From: Onchidella celtica
Lineage: Eukaryota > Mollusca > Gastropoda > Systellommatophora > Onchidiidae
DNA: 64,000 nt
Assembly (NCBI GenBank): GCA_963931925.1
Contig: OZ007576.1
Location: forward strand, 10,178,371 to 10,242,370
Reading direction: 5' to 3'
Position 1 is the stretch's first letter. The number at the start of each line of letters is the position of its first letter. The notes beneath the pieces were generated by a model that was not told where the DNA came from, made no database searches, and saw only the letters and a list, made by a program, of their open reading frames with translations. Position numbers and translations under genes: made by a program. Positions 34,999 through 49,285 of the stretch are shown one piece after another.

Positions 34999-36315
34999 GT
35001 AAGTCAGTATAAACAAGACCAATTAATCATAATGTAGGTAAGTCTAAAGGTTATTGACAAATGTCTAAAGCTGCCATTATTGCATTTTGTGTGTAGTAGT
35101 AAGTATTGGACTAGTAAGTAGATATACTGTGGTGCGACAAATCTGTGCAGTAATTAATGAGCGACGGGTCATTTTTATGATTGATTAGGAAGAAATGCAT
35201 AAATAATATACCTGTTATTTTATTTTTTTGTACGCCGGCTCATTCTGTTTTTCTTTGGATGGCCCATAAGTGGATCAGTTCAACTTTTGTTAAGGGTATT
35301 ATGTTTAAGTAAGATCGTCAGTATTGTGTCAGTTTTTACTGGATTTTTTTTTGTTCTGTTCTTCTTGTAATATAGAAAATCAGATTAGAAAAACAATTTT
35401 TAAAAATGTTATTCATAATGTTTTGCTAGGTTTCTACCTCTTCATGGTCTATATAGAACCTTTTACAACGTACAGAGTGCAATCAATCAATATTTATGAG
35501 AAAATATAATTGGAAAATAGACATTTAACGTCTAACTGTATATATTGATGAAGTTTCTTTAAGGACTAATGAATTAGACAAGAATCTGAAAATCTTATTC
35601 AAGATTAAGTACACAATTACTTTAAGTAACCCATTAGTGAATCAGTTCAACTTTGGATAAAGTCATTATGTTTATCTAAAATATCGACAATAATGTATCA
35701 TCCTGTCATTGCTTACTATTTTTTTGTTTTGTTATTACCATTTTGAGAAGAGAGAAGAAGTCAAAAAAATCAAAAATAGCGATCTACTGAATATTTATTA
35801 CTTTTCTAAGTGCCCGTGGTCTTTACAGACCTGAAGATCTAAGCTCTTGCCACTTTTCCATTCCATCAAAGAAGTATGTATTGTTAAGCCAGGTGCCATC
35901 TCAATTAAATGAACGTTCTAAAAGCCGAGGGTCATCTGTAAGGTGGATATTTGTGCCAGTTCTGTTGCTGTGAGTGATTTAAAGTAAAGGCATTTATGAA
36001 GAATAAAAAGCAAAGCAATCCATCGAGCTAGATGATGAACTTGAAAGGAATTAAATCTTTTTTATGAATATAACAGCAAAGGGGGATAAGACAAAAACCA
36101 ATTGATTCTACACATTAAAAATGTCCCATTTAAGTCTTTTCATGTCTAAACGTTTGGCTTTTTAGTTTGTAAGTAAGCTGTATAAAAATCAAACTGAGAT
36201 TTCCAGCAGTTCCAATGAAAATATTTATCACCTAGCCAGAGATCTTTAAGTAGCTCTTTTCGTGGTAAACTAAAGTCGCTGCATAAAATACAGAGTTATA
36301 ATGCCCATTGTTCAG

Positions 36316-36417
36316 GATGTCCGAGAAGTTGTCCCAGCAATGCCAACCAGAATGCAAATTGTGGCTGTATTTGTCAGAATCCAGCACACACATATAACCA
36401 AGCAGCTAACACATGCG
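36316..36417 (+). CDS. Repeat exon, type P, cycle 3
   Basis: 102 bp, acceptor ttgttcag, donor gtgagt. It begins CPRSCPSNANQNANC and then GCIC, with the loop NPAHTYNQAANTC. Ala31 is shared with all later P exons. Confidence 0.83.
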
Positions 36418-37949
36418 GTGAGTTATTGTAGCAAAAGACCAATTACTCATATTGCAGGTAAACTTACGGATTGATTATTGTCAAATGTCTAAAGATATCA
36501 TCAATGGATGACGTGTGTAGTTGTCGGTGTTTGAATAGTAAGTAGATTTACAACGATGCATCATCCTTGTGCAGTAAGTAATGAGTGACACATAATGTTT
36601 ATGATTAATTAGGAAGAAATGCATGCATCATGTATTTTTTATTTTGGTTTTTCGACGCCAGCCTATTCTACTTTTCTTGGAATACTTAGTGAATCTGCTA
36701 AACGTTTTTTTTTCAGGATATTATGTTTAACTAAAATCCTTAGTTTTGAATATCCTGTGATATTTTTTTTGTCCGTTCTCTTTTTTCAGGCAGGAATTGC
36801 TAATTTGAGATTAGAAAAAAAAGTTTTAAAAAATATTATTCATAAAGTTTTTTTTTTGTTTCTACCTATTCTAAATCTATATAGAACCTCGGATTTGAGC
36901 TCTTACTACTTTCCCGGGTCATTATAGAAGGATCATTCTGTTGTTAGTCCAGATGCCATCTCCATTAAATAAAAGCTTTAGTTTCTTTGGAAGGTGGCTA
37001 TTTATAATAGGTCTGTTGCTTTCCTAATCAGCAACTGACTGAGTTAGAGAAAGTGCATTTATGAAGATTAAGAGGAAGGGGTTTCGAACAAGCAGATATT
37101 TGAATAGTAACCAGATATACGGCAATAAGTCAAACCACCGCAATTGATTAATGGGTGTTTCATAAACCTTCATGATTGATTAGAAAAATGCATGCAAAAT
37201 AATTCTTATATTTATTATTAATTTGTCTTGTCCACTCCAATTGATCACGCGTCTCTTGAAGTAACCCATTAGTGAGTCAGTTCAACTTTGGTTAAGATTA
37301 TTACGTTTATCTAAAATATCGACAACGTATCATGGTGTCAGTAATTTCTTGCTCTTTTTTTTTTCCCTTGGATTTTGAGAACAGAGAAGAAGTTTTTAAA
37401 AAAAATGTTACACTGAATATTTATTAATTTTCTGCCTGGCCGTTGTCTTTACCGACCTGAGGATCTGAGCTCTCCCCACTTTTCCATTCCATCAAAGAAG
37501 TATCTGTTGTTAGGCCAAGTGCCATCTCAGTTAAATAAACGTTCTAAAATTCAAAGGTCCTCAGTATGGTGGCTAATTGTGCCAGTTCTGTTGCTGTACT
37601 AATGAACAGTTGAGTGACTCATAGTAAGGGCCTTTATGAAGAATAAAAGGAAAGTCTTTCGAGCTAGATGATGAACTTGAAAAGAATAAAATCTTTCTTA
37701 TGAATATGGCAGTAAAAGGGGATAAGAGAAAAACAAATTGATTATACACACTGAAAATGTTCCATTTGAGGCTGTTCCTTGCTTTCCGTTTGGCTTCTTA
37801 GGGTTAAGTAAGCTGCATGAAAGTCCAACCTGAGACCTCCAGCCCTTCTCATGAAAATATCTATTACCTAGCCAAAGATCTTTAAGTAGCTCTTTCCGTG
37901 AAACTAACGTCTCTGCATAAAATACATAGTTATAATGTTCATTGTTCAG

Positions 37950-38051
37950 AATGTCGGAGAAGTTGTCCCAGCAATGCCAACCAGAATGCAAATTGTGGCT
38001 GCATTTGTCAGAACCCAGCATACACATATAACCAAGCAACTAACAGATGCG
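37950..38051 (+). CDS. Repeat exon, type E1, cycle 4
   Basis: 102 bp, AA start, Tyr25 form, acceptor ttgttcag, donor gtaagt. Exactly 6,437 bp after its cycle 3 counterpart. Confidence 0.83.
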
Positions 38052-39136
38052 GTAAGTCAGTATAAACAAGACCAATTAATCATAATGTCGGTAAGTCTAA
38101 AGGTTATTGACAAATATCTGAAGCTGCCATTATTGCATTTTGTGTGTAGTTGTAAGTATTGGAATAGTAAGTAGTTATATGGTGGTGCGTCAAATCTGTG
38201 CAGTAATTAATGAGCGACGGGTCATTTTTATGATTGATTAGGAAGAAATGCATACATAATGTATCTGTTATTTTTTTTTTTTTGTACGCCAGCTCATTCT
38301 GTTTTTCTTTGAGTGGTCCATAAGTGAATTAGTTCAACTTTTGTTAAGGATATTGTGTTTAACTAAGATCGTCAGTATTGAGTCAGTTTTTACTTAATTT
38401 GTTGTTTGTTCTGTTGCTTTTGTAATATAGAATTGCTAATTTGAGATTAGAAAAACAATTAAAAAAAATGTTATTCATAATGTTTTGCTAGGTTTCTACC
38501 TCTTCATGGTCTATATAGAACCTTTTTACAACGTACAGAAGAATATTTAAAAGTGCAATCACTCAATATTTATGAGAAAATATAATGGGAAATAGACATT
38601 TAACGTATAATTGTAGATATAGATGATGTTTCTTTTAGGAGAAATGAATTAGAAAAGAATCTGAAAACCTTATTAAAGATAAAGTACACAATCACGTTAA
38701 GTAAGCCATTAGTGAATCAGTTCGAATTTGGTTAAAGTCATTATGTTTATCTAAAATATCGACAATAATGTATCATCCTGTCTCTTATTTTTTACCTTTT
38801 TTTGTCACTGCCATTTTGAGAAGAGAGAAGAAGTTTTAAAAAAAAAAAAAGCGAACTGCTGAATGTTTATTTGTTTTCTTCGTGTCCGCGGTCTTTACCG
38901 ACGTGAGGACCTGAGCTATTGCCACTTTTCCATTTCATCAGAGAAGTATGTATTGTAGGGCCAATCATTCATACTGTTGGTAAACTTAAAGGTTATTGAC
39001 AAATACTTAATATTGCCATCAATGGATGGTGTATAGTTGTGAGTGTTATTACCTAGCCAAAGATATTTAAGTAGCTCTTTTCGTGGTAAACTAAAGTCGC
39101 TGCATAAAATACAGAGTTATAATTTTCATTGTTCAG

Positions 39137-39238
39137 GATGTCGGAGAACTTGTCCCAGCAATGCCAACCAGAATGCAAATTGTGACTGCATTTGTCAGAA
39201 TGCAGCACACACATATAACCAAGCAACTAACACATGCG
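39137..39238 (+). CDS. Repeat exon, type T, cycle 4
   Basis: 102 bp, Asp17/Ala23 variant, acceptor ttgttcag, donor gtaagt; 6,437 bp after the cycle 3 copy. Confidence 0.83.
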
Positions 39239-40193
39239 GTAAGTCAGTGTAACAAAAGACCAATTATTCATACTGTTGGTAAACTTAAAGGTTATTGACA
39301 AATACCTAAAATTGGAATCAATGGATGGTGTGTATAGTTGTGAGTGTTTGAATCCTAACTAGATATACAGCGGTGAGTCAAACCTGTGCAGTAAGTAATA
39401 AGCAACGGACAATTTTTATGATTGATTAGGAAGAAATGAATGCATAATGTATGTGTTAATTTGTTGTTTTTTTTCTACGCCAGCCTTGTTATATTTTACC
39501 TGGAGTACCGCATTTTTGAATCAGTTCAGTTTTTGTTAAGGATATTATGTCTGTCTAAGACTGTCAGTAATGTATGTCGTGAGAGACGTTTTTTTTTTTC
39601 TTCTGTTCTTTTTTCAGTCTTGGAGTGCTAATTTGAGATTAGAAAAGAAAAAAAAGACGTTAAAAATTAATAATTGTTCATAATGTTTATTAGGTTTCTA
39701 CCTCTTCATGATCTGTATAGAACCTTTGATTTAAGCTTCTGACGCTTTCCTTTGCCATCAAACCGGCATCATTCTGTTGTCAGTCTAGATGCTATCTCCT
39801 CTAAATGGAAATTGTAGTTCCACTAGAAGGTGCTTGTTATGATAGGTCTGTTACTTTCATAATCAGCAAGTGACTCAGTTAGAGAAAGTGCATTTATGAA
39901 GAATAAGAGAATGAGGCATGCAACAAGGAGATGGAAGAGGCAAAAGCTTATTTATGAATGCATAATGTATGAGCTGTAAATTGTGAGAAGAGAAATTAAT
40001 TAGATCGTGGCCATCAAGAATTTCCCATTTCGAGCCACTCCCATTTCACTGTTGCTCATTGACTTTGGAAAAAAACACGATGAGCATTTAAATTGGAAAT
40101 ATTTGTTATGTACCTCAAGATCTTGGAGGTGTTCTCTTGATGTTAAACTAAATTTGCTGCAAAGAATACACATTCACCTTGTTAATTATTCAG

Positions 40194-40292
40194 GATGTCC
40201 AAGTTGTCCCAGCAATGCCAATCAAAACACAAACTGTGGCTGTACTTGTATCAACCCAGCACAGACATACAACCCAGCCACTAACTTATGCG
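40194..40292 (+). CDS. Repeat exon, type S, cycle 4
   Basis: 99 bp, acceptor attattcag, donor gtaagt, CPSC start; followed 128 bp later by the dead B exon at 40420. Confidence 0.83.
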
Positions 40293-40419
40293 GTAAGTCA
40301 ATGGAATAAGAGAATGAACATGTATTGTGTGACATATATATTATGAATTAGACTAAAGATCAAATGATGATGGTGATATTACTACTAAACTAGCAATGAT
40401 TATGGCTTGGCCCTGACAG

Positions 40420-40520
40420 CCTGTCCTCAGAACTGTTCCAGCAATGGTCGACTTGCTGGTGTGTATGGTTGTCAGTATTTGATAGTAACCAGTTGTACGA
40501 CAATGCGTCAAATCAGTGCA
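40420..40520 (+). pseudogene. Dead B exon after S exon, cycle 4
   Basis: Copy of the cycle 3 pseudoexon with one further base change (gtcgacttgctgg). Confidence 0.7.
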
Positions 40521-41333
40521 ATTAATTAATGGGCGATTTAAAACCTTGATGATTGATTATGAAAAGTGCAAGCAACATAATTATTGTATTTGTTATTTTC
40601 TCTTGTCCAATCCAACTGATCATGCCTCTCTTTGAGTAACCTATTAACGAATCAGTCCAACTTTGGTTAGGGTCATTATATTTATCTAAAATATCGACAG
40701 TAATGTATCATCCTGTCTGCCATTTGTTGTTTTTTTGTTTTGTTTTTTGTTTCTGCCATTTTGAAAAAAGAGAAGAAGTTTAAAAAAAGTGTTATACTTA
40801 ATGATCATTAGTTTCCTACGTGTCCGTGGTCTTTACCGACCTGAGGACCTGAGCTCTTGCCACTTTTCCATTCCATCAAAGAAATATCTATTGTTAGGAC
40901 TGGTGCCATCTCAATTAAATGAACTTTAAAAAAGCCAGAGGTGCTCTGTAAGGTGGCTGTTTGTGCCAGTTCTGTTGCTGTACTAATGAATAGTTGAGTT
41001 ATCAAGACTAAGTACATTTATGCGGAATGAAAGGCAAGGCTATCTAGCTAGTTGACGAACTTGAAAGGACTAAAATCGTCCTTATGAATATGGCGGTAAA
41101 GGGGGATAAGAGAAAAACAAGTTGATTATACACACTGAAAATGTCCCATTTGAGGCTGTTCCTTGCTTTCAGTTTGGCTTCTTAGGGTTAAGTAAGCTGC
41201 ATGAAAGTCCAACCTGAGACCTCCAGCCCTTCTCATGAAAATATCTATTACCTAGCCAAAGATCTTTAAGTAGCTCTTTCCGTGAAACTAACGTCTCTGC
41301 ATAAAATACATAGTTATAATGTTCATTGTTCAG

Positions 41334-41435
41334 AATGTCGGAGAAGTTGTCCCAGCAATGCCAACCAGAATGCAAATTGTGGCTGCATTTGTCAGAACCC
41401 AGCACACACATATAACCAAGCAACTAACAGATGCG
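41334..41435 (+). CDS. Repeat exon, type E2, cycle 4
   Basis: 102 bp, AA start, His25 form, acceptor ttgttcag, donor gtaagt. Confidence 0.83.
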
Positions 41436-42752
41436 GTAAGTCAGTATAAACAAGACCAATTAATCATAATGTAGGTAAGTCTAAAGGTTATTGACAAATG
41501 TCTAAAGCTGCCATTATTGCATTTTGTGTGTAGTAGTAAGTATTGGACTAGTAAGTAGATATACTGTGGTGCGACAAATCTGTGCAGTAATTAATGAGCG
41601 ACGGGTCATTTTTATGATTGATTAGGAAGAAATGCATAAATAATATACCTGTTATTTTATTTTTTTGTACGCCGGCTCATTCTGTTTTTCTTTGGATGGC
41701 CCATAAGTGGATCAGTTCAACTTTTGTTAAGGGTATTATGTTTAAGTAAGATCGTCAGTATTGTGTCAGTTTTTACTGGATTTTTTTTTGTTCTGTTCTT
41801 CTTGTAATATAGAAAATCAGATTAGAAAAACAATTTTTAAAAATGTTATTCATAATGTTTTGCTAGGTTTCTACCTCTTCATGGTCTATATAGAACCTTT
41901 TACAACGTACAGAGTGCAATCAATCAATATTTATGAGAAAATATAATTGGAAAATAGACATTTAACGTCTAACTGTATATATTGATGAAGTTTCTTTAAG
42001 GACTAATGAATTAGACAAGAATCTGAAAATCTTATTCAAGATTAAGTACACAATTACTTTAAGTAACCCATTAGTGAATCAGTTCAACTTTGGATAAAGT
42101 CATTATGTTTATCTAAAATATCGACAATAATGTATCATCCTGTCATTGCTTACTATTTTTTTGTTTTGTTATTACCATTTTGAGAAGAGAGAAGAAGTCA
42201 AAAAAATCAAAAATAGCGATCTACTGAATATTTATTACTTTTCTAAGTGCCCGTGGTCTTTACAGACCTGAAGATCTAAGCTCTTGCCACTTTTCCATTC
42301 CATCAAAGAAGTATGTATTGTTAAGCCAGGTGCCATCTCAATTAAATGAACGTTCTAAAAGCCGAGGGTCATCTGTAAGGTGGATATTTGTGCCAGTTCT
42401 GTTGCTGTGAGTGATTTAAAGTAAAGGCATTTATGAAGAATAAAAAGCAAAGCAATCCATCGAGCTAGATGATGAACTTGAAAGGAATTAAATCTTTTTT
42501 ATGAATATAACAGCAAAGGGGGATAAGACAAAAACCAATTGATTCTACACATTAAAAATGTCCCATTTAAGTCTTTTCATGTCTAAACGTTTGGCTTTTT
42601 AGTTTGTAAGTAAGCTGTATAAAAATCAAACTGAGATTTCCAGCAGTTCCAATGAAAATATTTATCACCTAGCCAGAGATCTTTAAGTAGCTCTTTTCGT
42701 GGTAAACTAAAGTCGCTGCATAAAATACAGAGTTATAATGCCCATTGTTCAG

Positions 42753-42854
42753 GATGTCCGAGAAGTTGTCCCAGCAATGCCAACCAGAATGCAAATTGTG
42801 GCTGTATTTGTCAGAATCCAGCACACACATATAACCAAGCAGCTAACACATGCG
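42753..42854 (+). CDS. Repeat exon, type P, cycle 4
   Basis: 102 bp, acceptor ttgttcag, donor gtgagt, Ala31 form identical to the exon at 36316. Confidence 0.83.
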
Positions 42855-44386
42855 GTGAGTTATTGTAGCAAAAGACCAATTACTCATATTGCAGGTAAAC
42901 TTACGGATTGATTATTGTCAAATGTCTAAAGATATCATCAATGGATGACGTGTGTAGTTGTCGGTGTTTGAATAGTAAGTAGATTTACAACGATGCATCA
43001 TCCTTGTGCAGTAAGTAATGAGTGACACATAATGTTTATGATTAATTAGGAAGAAATGCATGCATCATGTATTTTTTATTTTGGTTTTTCGACGCCAGCC
43101 TATTCTACTTTTCTTGGAATACTTAGTGAATCTGCTAAACGTTTTTTTTTCAGGATATTATGTTTAACTAAAATCCTTAGTTTTGAATATCCTGTGATAT
43201 TTTTTTTGTCCGTTCTCTTTTTTCAGGCAGGAATTGCTAATTTGAGATTAGAAAAAAAAGTTTTAAAAAATATTATTCATAAAGTTTTTTTTTTGTTTCT
43301 ACCTATTCTAAATCTATATAGAACCTCGGATTTGAGCTCTTACTACTTTCCCGGGTCATTATAGAAGGATCATTCTGTTGTTAGTCCAGATGCCATCTCC
43401 ATTAAATAAAAGCTTTAGTTTCTTTGGAAGGTGGCTATTTATAATAGGTCTGTTGCTTTCCTAATCAGCAACTGACTGAGTTAGAGAAAGTGCATTTATG
43501 AAGATTAAGAGGAAGGGGTTTCGAACAAGCAGATATTTGAATAGTAACCAGATATACGGCAATAAGTCAAACCACCGCAATTGATTAATGGGTGTTTCAT
43601 AAACCTTCATGATTGATTAGAAAAATGCATGCAAAATAATTCTTATATTTATTATTAATTTGTCTTGTCCACTCCAATTGATCACGCGTCTCTTGAAGTA
43701 ACCCATTAGTGAGTCAGTTCAACTTTGGTTAAGATTATTACGTTTATCTAAAATATCGACAACGTATCATGGTGTCAGTAATTTCTTGCTCTTTTTTTTT
43801 TCCCTTGGATTTTGAGAACAGAGAAGAAGTTTTTAAAAAAAATGTTACACTGAATATTTATTAATTTTCTGCCTGGCCGTTGTCTTTACCGACCTGAGGA
43901 TCTGAGCTCTCCCCACTTTTCCATTCCATCAAAGAAGTATCTGTTGTTAGGCCAAGTGCCATCTCAGTTAAATAAACGTTCTAAAATTCAAAGGTCCTCA
44001 GTATGGTGGCTAATTGTGCCAGTTCTGTTGCTGTACTAATGAACAGTTGAGTGACTCATAGTAAGGGCCTTTATGAAGAATAAAAGGAAAGTCTTTCGAG
44101 CTAGATGATGAACTTGAAAAGAATAAAATCTTTCTTATGAATATGGCAGTAAAAGGGGATAAGAGAAAAACAAATTGATTATACACACTGAAAATGTTCC
44201 ATTTGAGGCTGTTCCTTGCTTTCCGTTTGGCTTCTTAGGGTTAAGTAAGCTGCATGAAAGTCCAACCTGAGACCTCCAGCCCTTCTCATGAAAATATCTA
44301 TTACCTAGCCAAAGATCTTTAAGTAGCTCTTTCCGTGAAACTAACGTCTCTGCATAAAATACATAGTTATAATGTTCATTGTTCAG

Positions 44387-44488
44387 AATGTCGGAGAAGT
44401 TGTCCCAGCAATGCCAACCAGAATGCAAATTGTGGCTGCATTTGTCAGAACCCAGCATACACATATAACCAAGCAACTAACAGATGCG
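44387..44488 (+). CDS. Repeat exon, type E1, cycle 5
   Basis: 102 bp, AA start, Tyr25 form, acceptor ttgttcag, donor gtaagt. Confidence 0.83.
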
Positions 44489-45571
44489 GTAAGTCAGTAT
44501 AAACAAGACCAATTAATCATAATGTCGGTAAGTCTAAAGGTTATTGACAAATATCTGAAGCTGCCATTATTGCATTTTGTGTGTAGTTGTAAGTATTGGA
44601 ATAGTAAGTAGTTATATGGTGGTGCGTCAAATCTGTGCAGTAATTAATGAGCGACGGGTCATTTTTATGATTGATTAGGAAGAAATGCATACATAATGTA
44701 TCTGTTATTTTTTTTTTTTTGTACGCCAGCTCATTCTGTTTTTCTTTGAGTGGTCCATAAGTGAATCAGTTCAACTTTTGTTAAGGATATTGTGTTTAAC
44801 TAAGATCGTCAGTATTGAGTCAGTTTTTACTTAATTTGTTGTTTGTTCTGTTGCTTTTGTAATATAGAATTGCTAATTTGAGATTAGAAAAACAATTAAA
44901 AAAAATGTTATTCATAATGTTTTGCTAGGTTTCTACCTCTTCATGGTCTATATAGAACCTTTTACAACGTACAGAAGAATATTTAAAAGTGCAATCATTC
45001 AATATTTATGAGAAAATATAATGGGAAATAGACATTTAACGTATAATTGTAGATATAGATGACGTTTCTTTTAGGAGAAATGAATTAGAAAAGAATCTGA
45101 AAACTTTATTAAAGATAAAGTACACAATCACGTTAAGTAAGCCATTAGTGAATCAGTTCGAATTTGGTTAAAGTCATTATGTTTATCTAAAATATCGACA
45201 ATAATGTATCATCCTGTCTCTTATTTTTTACCTTTTTTTGTCACTGCCATTTTGAGAAGAGAGAAGAAGTTTTAAAAAAAAAAAAGCGAACTGCTGAACG
45301 CTTATTTGTTTTCTTCGTGTCCGCGGTCTTTACCGACGTGAGGACCTGAGCTATTGCCACTTTTCCATTTCATCAGAGAAGTATGTATTGTAGGGCCAAT
45401 CATTCATACTGTTGGTAAACTTAAAGGTTATTGACAAATACTTAATATTGCCATCAATGGATGGTGTATAGTTGTGAGTGTTATTACCTAGCCAAAGATA
45501 TTTAAGTAGCTCTTTTCGTGGTAAACTAAAGTCGCTGCATAAAATACAGAGTTATAATTTTCATTGTTCAG

Positions 45572-45673
45572 GATGTCGGAGAACTTGTCCCAGCAATGCC
45601 AACCAGAATGCAAATTGTGACTGCATTTGTCAGAATGCAGCACACACATATAACCAAGCAACTAACACATGCG
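45572..45673 (+). CDS. Repeat exon, type T, cycle 5
   Basis: 102 bp, Asp17/Ala23 variant. Its upstream intron has small changes (such as gaacgcttatttg) shared only with the copy at 58437 within the near-identical block, linking cycles 5 and 7. Confidence 0.83.
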
Positions 45674-46624
45674 GTAAGTCAGTGTAACAAAAGACCAATT
45701 ATTCATACTGTTGGTAAACTTAAAGGTTATTGACAAATACCTAAAATTGGAATCAATGGATGGTGTGTATAGTTGTGAGTGTTTGAATCCTAACTAGATA
45801 TACAGCGGTGAGTCAAACCTGTGCAGTAAGTAATAAGCAACGGACAATTTTTATGATTGATTAGGAAGAAATGAATGCATAATGTATGTGTTAATTTGTT
45901 GTTTTTTTTCTACGCCAGCCTTGTTATATTTTACCTGGAGTACCGCATTTTTGAATCAGTTCAGTTTTTGTTAAGGATATTATGTCTGTCTAAGACTGTC
46001 AGTAATGTATGTCGTGAGAGACTTTTTTTTCTTCTGTTCTTTTTTCAGTCTTGGAGTGCTAATTTGAGATTAGAAAAGAAAAAAAAAACGTTAAAAATTG
46101 ATAATTGTTCATAATGTTTATTAGGTTTCTACCTCTTCATGATCTGTATGGAACCTTTGATTTAAGCTTCTGACGCTTTCCTTTGCCATCAAACCGGCAT
46201 CATTCTGTTGTCAGTCTAGATGCTATCTCCTCTAAATGGAAATTGTAGTTCCACTAGAAGGTGCTTGTTATGATAGGTCTGTTACTTTCATAATCAGCAA
46301 GTGACTCAGTTAGAGAAAGTGCATTTATGAAGAATAAGAGAAGGAGGCATGCAACAAGGAGATGAAAGAGGCAAAAGCTTATTTATGAATGCATAATGTA
46401 TGAGCTGTAAATTGTGAGAAGAGAAATTAATTAGATCGTGGCCATCAAGAATTTCCCATTTCGAGCCACTCCCATTTCACTGTTGCTCATTGACTTTGGA
46501 AAAAAACACAATGAGCATTTAAATTGGAAATATTTGTTATGTACCTCAAGATCTTGGAGGTGTTCTCTTGATGTTAAACTAAATTTGCTGCAAAGAATAC
46601 ACATTCACCTTGTTAATTATTCAG

Positions 46625-46723
46625 GATGTCCAAGTTGTCCCAGCAATGCCAATCAAAACACAAACTGTGGCTGTACTTGTATCAACCCAGCACAGACATA
46701 CAACCCAGCCACTAACTTATGCG
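46625..46723 (+). CDS. Repeat exon, type S, cycle 5
   Basis: 99 bp, acceptor attattcag, donor gtaagt, CPSC start. Confidence 0.83.
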
Positions 46724-46850
46724 GTAAGTCAATGGAATAAGAGAATGAACATGTATTGTGTGACATATATATTATGAATTAGACTAAAGATCAAATGATG
46801 ATGGTGATATTACTACTAAACTAGCAATGATTATGGCTTGGCCCTGACAG

Positions 46851-46951
46851 CCTGTCCTCAGAACTGTTCCAGCAATGGTCGACGTGCTGGTGTGTATGGT
46901 TGTCAGTATTTGATAGTAACCAGTTGTACGACAATGCGTCAAATCAGTGCA
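46851..46951 (+). pseudogene. Dead B exon after S exon, cycle 5
   Basis: Copy of the cycle 3 pseudoexon, 101 bp, frameshifted, donor lost. Confidence 0.7.
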
Positions 46952-47764
46952 ATTAATTAATGGGCGATTTAAAACCTTGATGATTGATTATGAAAAGTGC
47001 AAGCAACATAATTATTGTATTTGTTATTTTCTCTTGTCCAATCCAACTGATCATGCCTCTCTTTGAGTAACCTATTAACGAATCAGTCCAACTTTGGTTA
47101 GGGTCATTATATTTATCTAAAATATCGACAGTAATGTATCATCCTGTCTGCCATTTGTTGTTTTTTTGTTTTGTTTTTTGTTTCTGCCATTTTGAAAAAA
47201 GAGAAGAAGTTTAAAACAAGTGTTATACTTAATGATCATTAGTTTCCTACGTGTCCGTGGTCTTTACCGACCTGAGGACCTGAGCTCTTGCCACTTTTCC
47301 ATTCCATCAAAGAAATATCTATTGTTAGGACTGGTGCCATCTCAATTAAATGAACTTTAAAAAAGCCAGAGGTGCTCTGTAAGTTGGCTGTTTGTGCCAG
47401 TTCTGTTGCTGTACTAATGAATAGTTGAGTTATCAAGACTAAGTACATTTATGCGGAATGAAAGGCAAGGCTATCTAGCTAGTTGACGAACTTGAAAGGA
47501 CTAAAATCGTCCTTATCAATATGGCGGTAAAAGGGGATAAGAGAAAAACAAGTTGATTATACACACTGAAAATGTCCCATTTGAGGCTGTTCCTTGCTTT
47601 CCGTTTGGCTTCTTAGGGTTAAGTAAGCTGCATGAAAGTCCAACCTGAGACCTCCAGCCCTTCTCATGAAAATATCTATTACCTAGCCAAAGATCTTTAA
47701 GTAGCTCTTTCCGTGAAACTAACGTCTCTGCATAAAATACATAGTTATAATGTTCATTGTTCAG

Positions 47765-47866
47765 AATGTCGGAGAAGTTGTCCCAGCAATGCCAACCAGA
47801 ATGCAAATTGTGGCTGCATTTGTCAGAACCCAGCACACACATATAACCAAGCAACTAACAGATGCG
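47765..47866 (+). CDS. Repeat exon, type E2, cycle 5
   Basis: 102 bp, AA start, His25 form, acceptor ttgttcag, donor gtaagt. Confidence 0.83.
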
Positions 47867-49183
47867 GTAAGTCAGTATAAACAAGACCAATTAATCATAA
47901 TGTAGGTAAGTCTAAAGGTTATTGACAAATGTCTAAAGCTGCCATTATTGCATTTTGTGTGTAGTAGTAAGTATTGGACTAGTAAGTAGATATACTGTGG
48001 TGCGACAAATCTGTGCAGTAATTAATGAGCGACGGGTCATTTTTATGATTGATTAGGAAGAAATGCATAAATAATATACCTGTTATTTTATTTTTTTGTA
48101 CGCCGGCTCATTCTGTTTTTCTTTGGATGGCCCATAAGTGGATCAGTTCAACTTTTGTTAAGGGTATTATGTTTAAGTAAGATCGTCAGTATTGTGTCAG
48201 TTTTTACTGGATTTTTTTTTGTTCTGTTCTTCTTGTAATATAGAAAATCAGATTAGAAAAACAATTTTTAAAAATGTTATTCATAATGTTTTGCTAGGTT
48301 TCTACCTCTTCATGGTCTATATAGAACCTTTTACAACGTACAGAGTGCAATCAATCAATATTTATGAGAAAATATAATTGGAAAATAGACATTTAACGTC
48401 TAACTGTATATATTGATGAAGTTTCTTTAAGGACTAATGAATTAGACAAGAATCTGAAAATCTTATTCAAGATTAAGTACACAATTACTTTAAGTAACCC
48501 ATTAGTGAATCAGTTCAACTTTGGATAAAGTCATTATGTTTATCTAAAATATCGACAATAATGTATCATCCTGTCATTGCTTACTATTTTTTTGTTTTGT
48601 TATTACCATTTTGAGAAGAGAGAAGAAGTCAAAAAAATCAAAAATAGCGATCTACTGAATATTTATTACTTTTCTAAGTGCCCGTGGTCTTTACAGACCT
48701 GAAGATCTAAGCTCTTGCCACTTTTCCATTCCATCAAAGAAGTATGTATTGTTAAGCCAGGTGCCATCTCAATTAAATGAACGTTCTAAAAGCCGAGGGT
48801 CATCTGTAAGGTGGATATTTGTGCCAGTTCTGTTGCTGTGAGTGATTTAAAGTAAAGGCATTTATGAAGAATAAAAAGCAAAGCAATCCATCGAGCTAGA
48901 TGATGAACTTGAAAGGAATTAAATCTTTTTTATGAATATAACAGCAAAGGGGGATAAGACAAAAACCAATTGATTCTACACATTAAAAATGTCCCATTTA
49001 AGTCTTTTCATGTCTAAACGTTTGGCTTTTTAGTTTGTAAGTAAGCTGTATAAAAATCAAACTGAGATTTCCAGCAGTTCCAATGAAAATATTTATCACC
49101 TAGCCAGAGATCTTTAAGTAGCTCTTTTCGTGGTAAACTAAAGTCGCTGCATAAAATACAGAGTTATAATGCCCATTGTTCAG

Positions 49184-49285
49184 GATGTCCGAGAAGTTGT
49201 CCCAGCAATGCCAACCAGAATGCAAATTGTGGCTGTATTTGTCAGAATCCAGCACACACATATAACCAAGCAGCTAACACATGCG
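49184..49285 (+). CDS. Repeat exon, type P, cycle 5
   Basis: 102 bp, acceptor ttgttcag, donor gtgagt, Ala31 form. Confidence 0.83.

Larger units (their letters stand above)
31513..37949 (+). repeat. Right array, cycle 3 (6,437 bp)
   Basis: Full E1-T-S-E2-P cycle, the first of the near-identical block. Confidence 0.88.
37950..44386 (+). repeat. Right array, cycle 4 (6,437 bp)
   Basis: Full cycle, near-identical to cycle 3. It shares the private variant gtgaattag with cycle 6 and the longer tttttacaacg run with cycles 3 and 6. Confidence 0.88.

Noticed and set aside
7827-37949. Three 2,146-bp units (6,438 bp) almost equal one 6,437-bp right-array cycle
   Set aside because: The exon content differs (three B/A'/A sets versus P-E-T-S-E) and the diverged cycles are 6,424-6,426 bp, so the match looks like coincidence.
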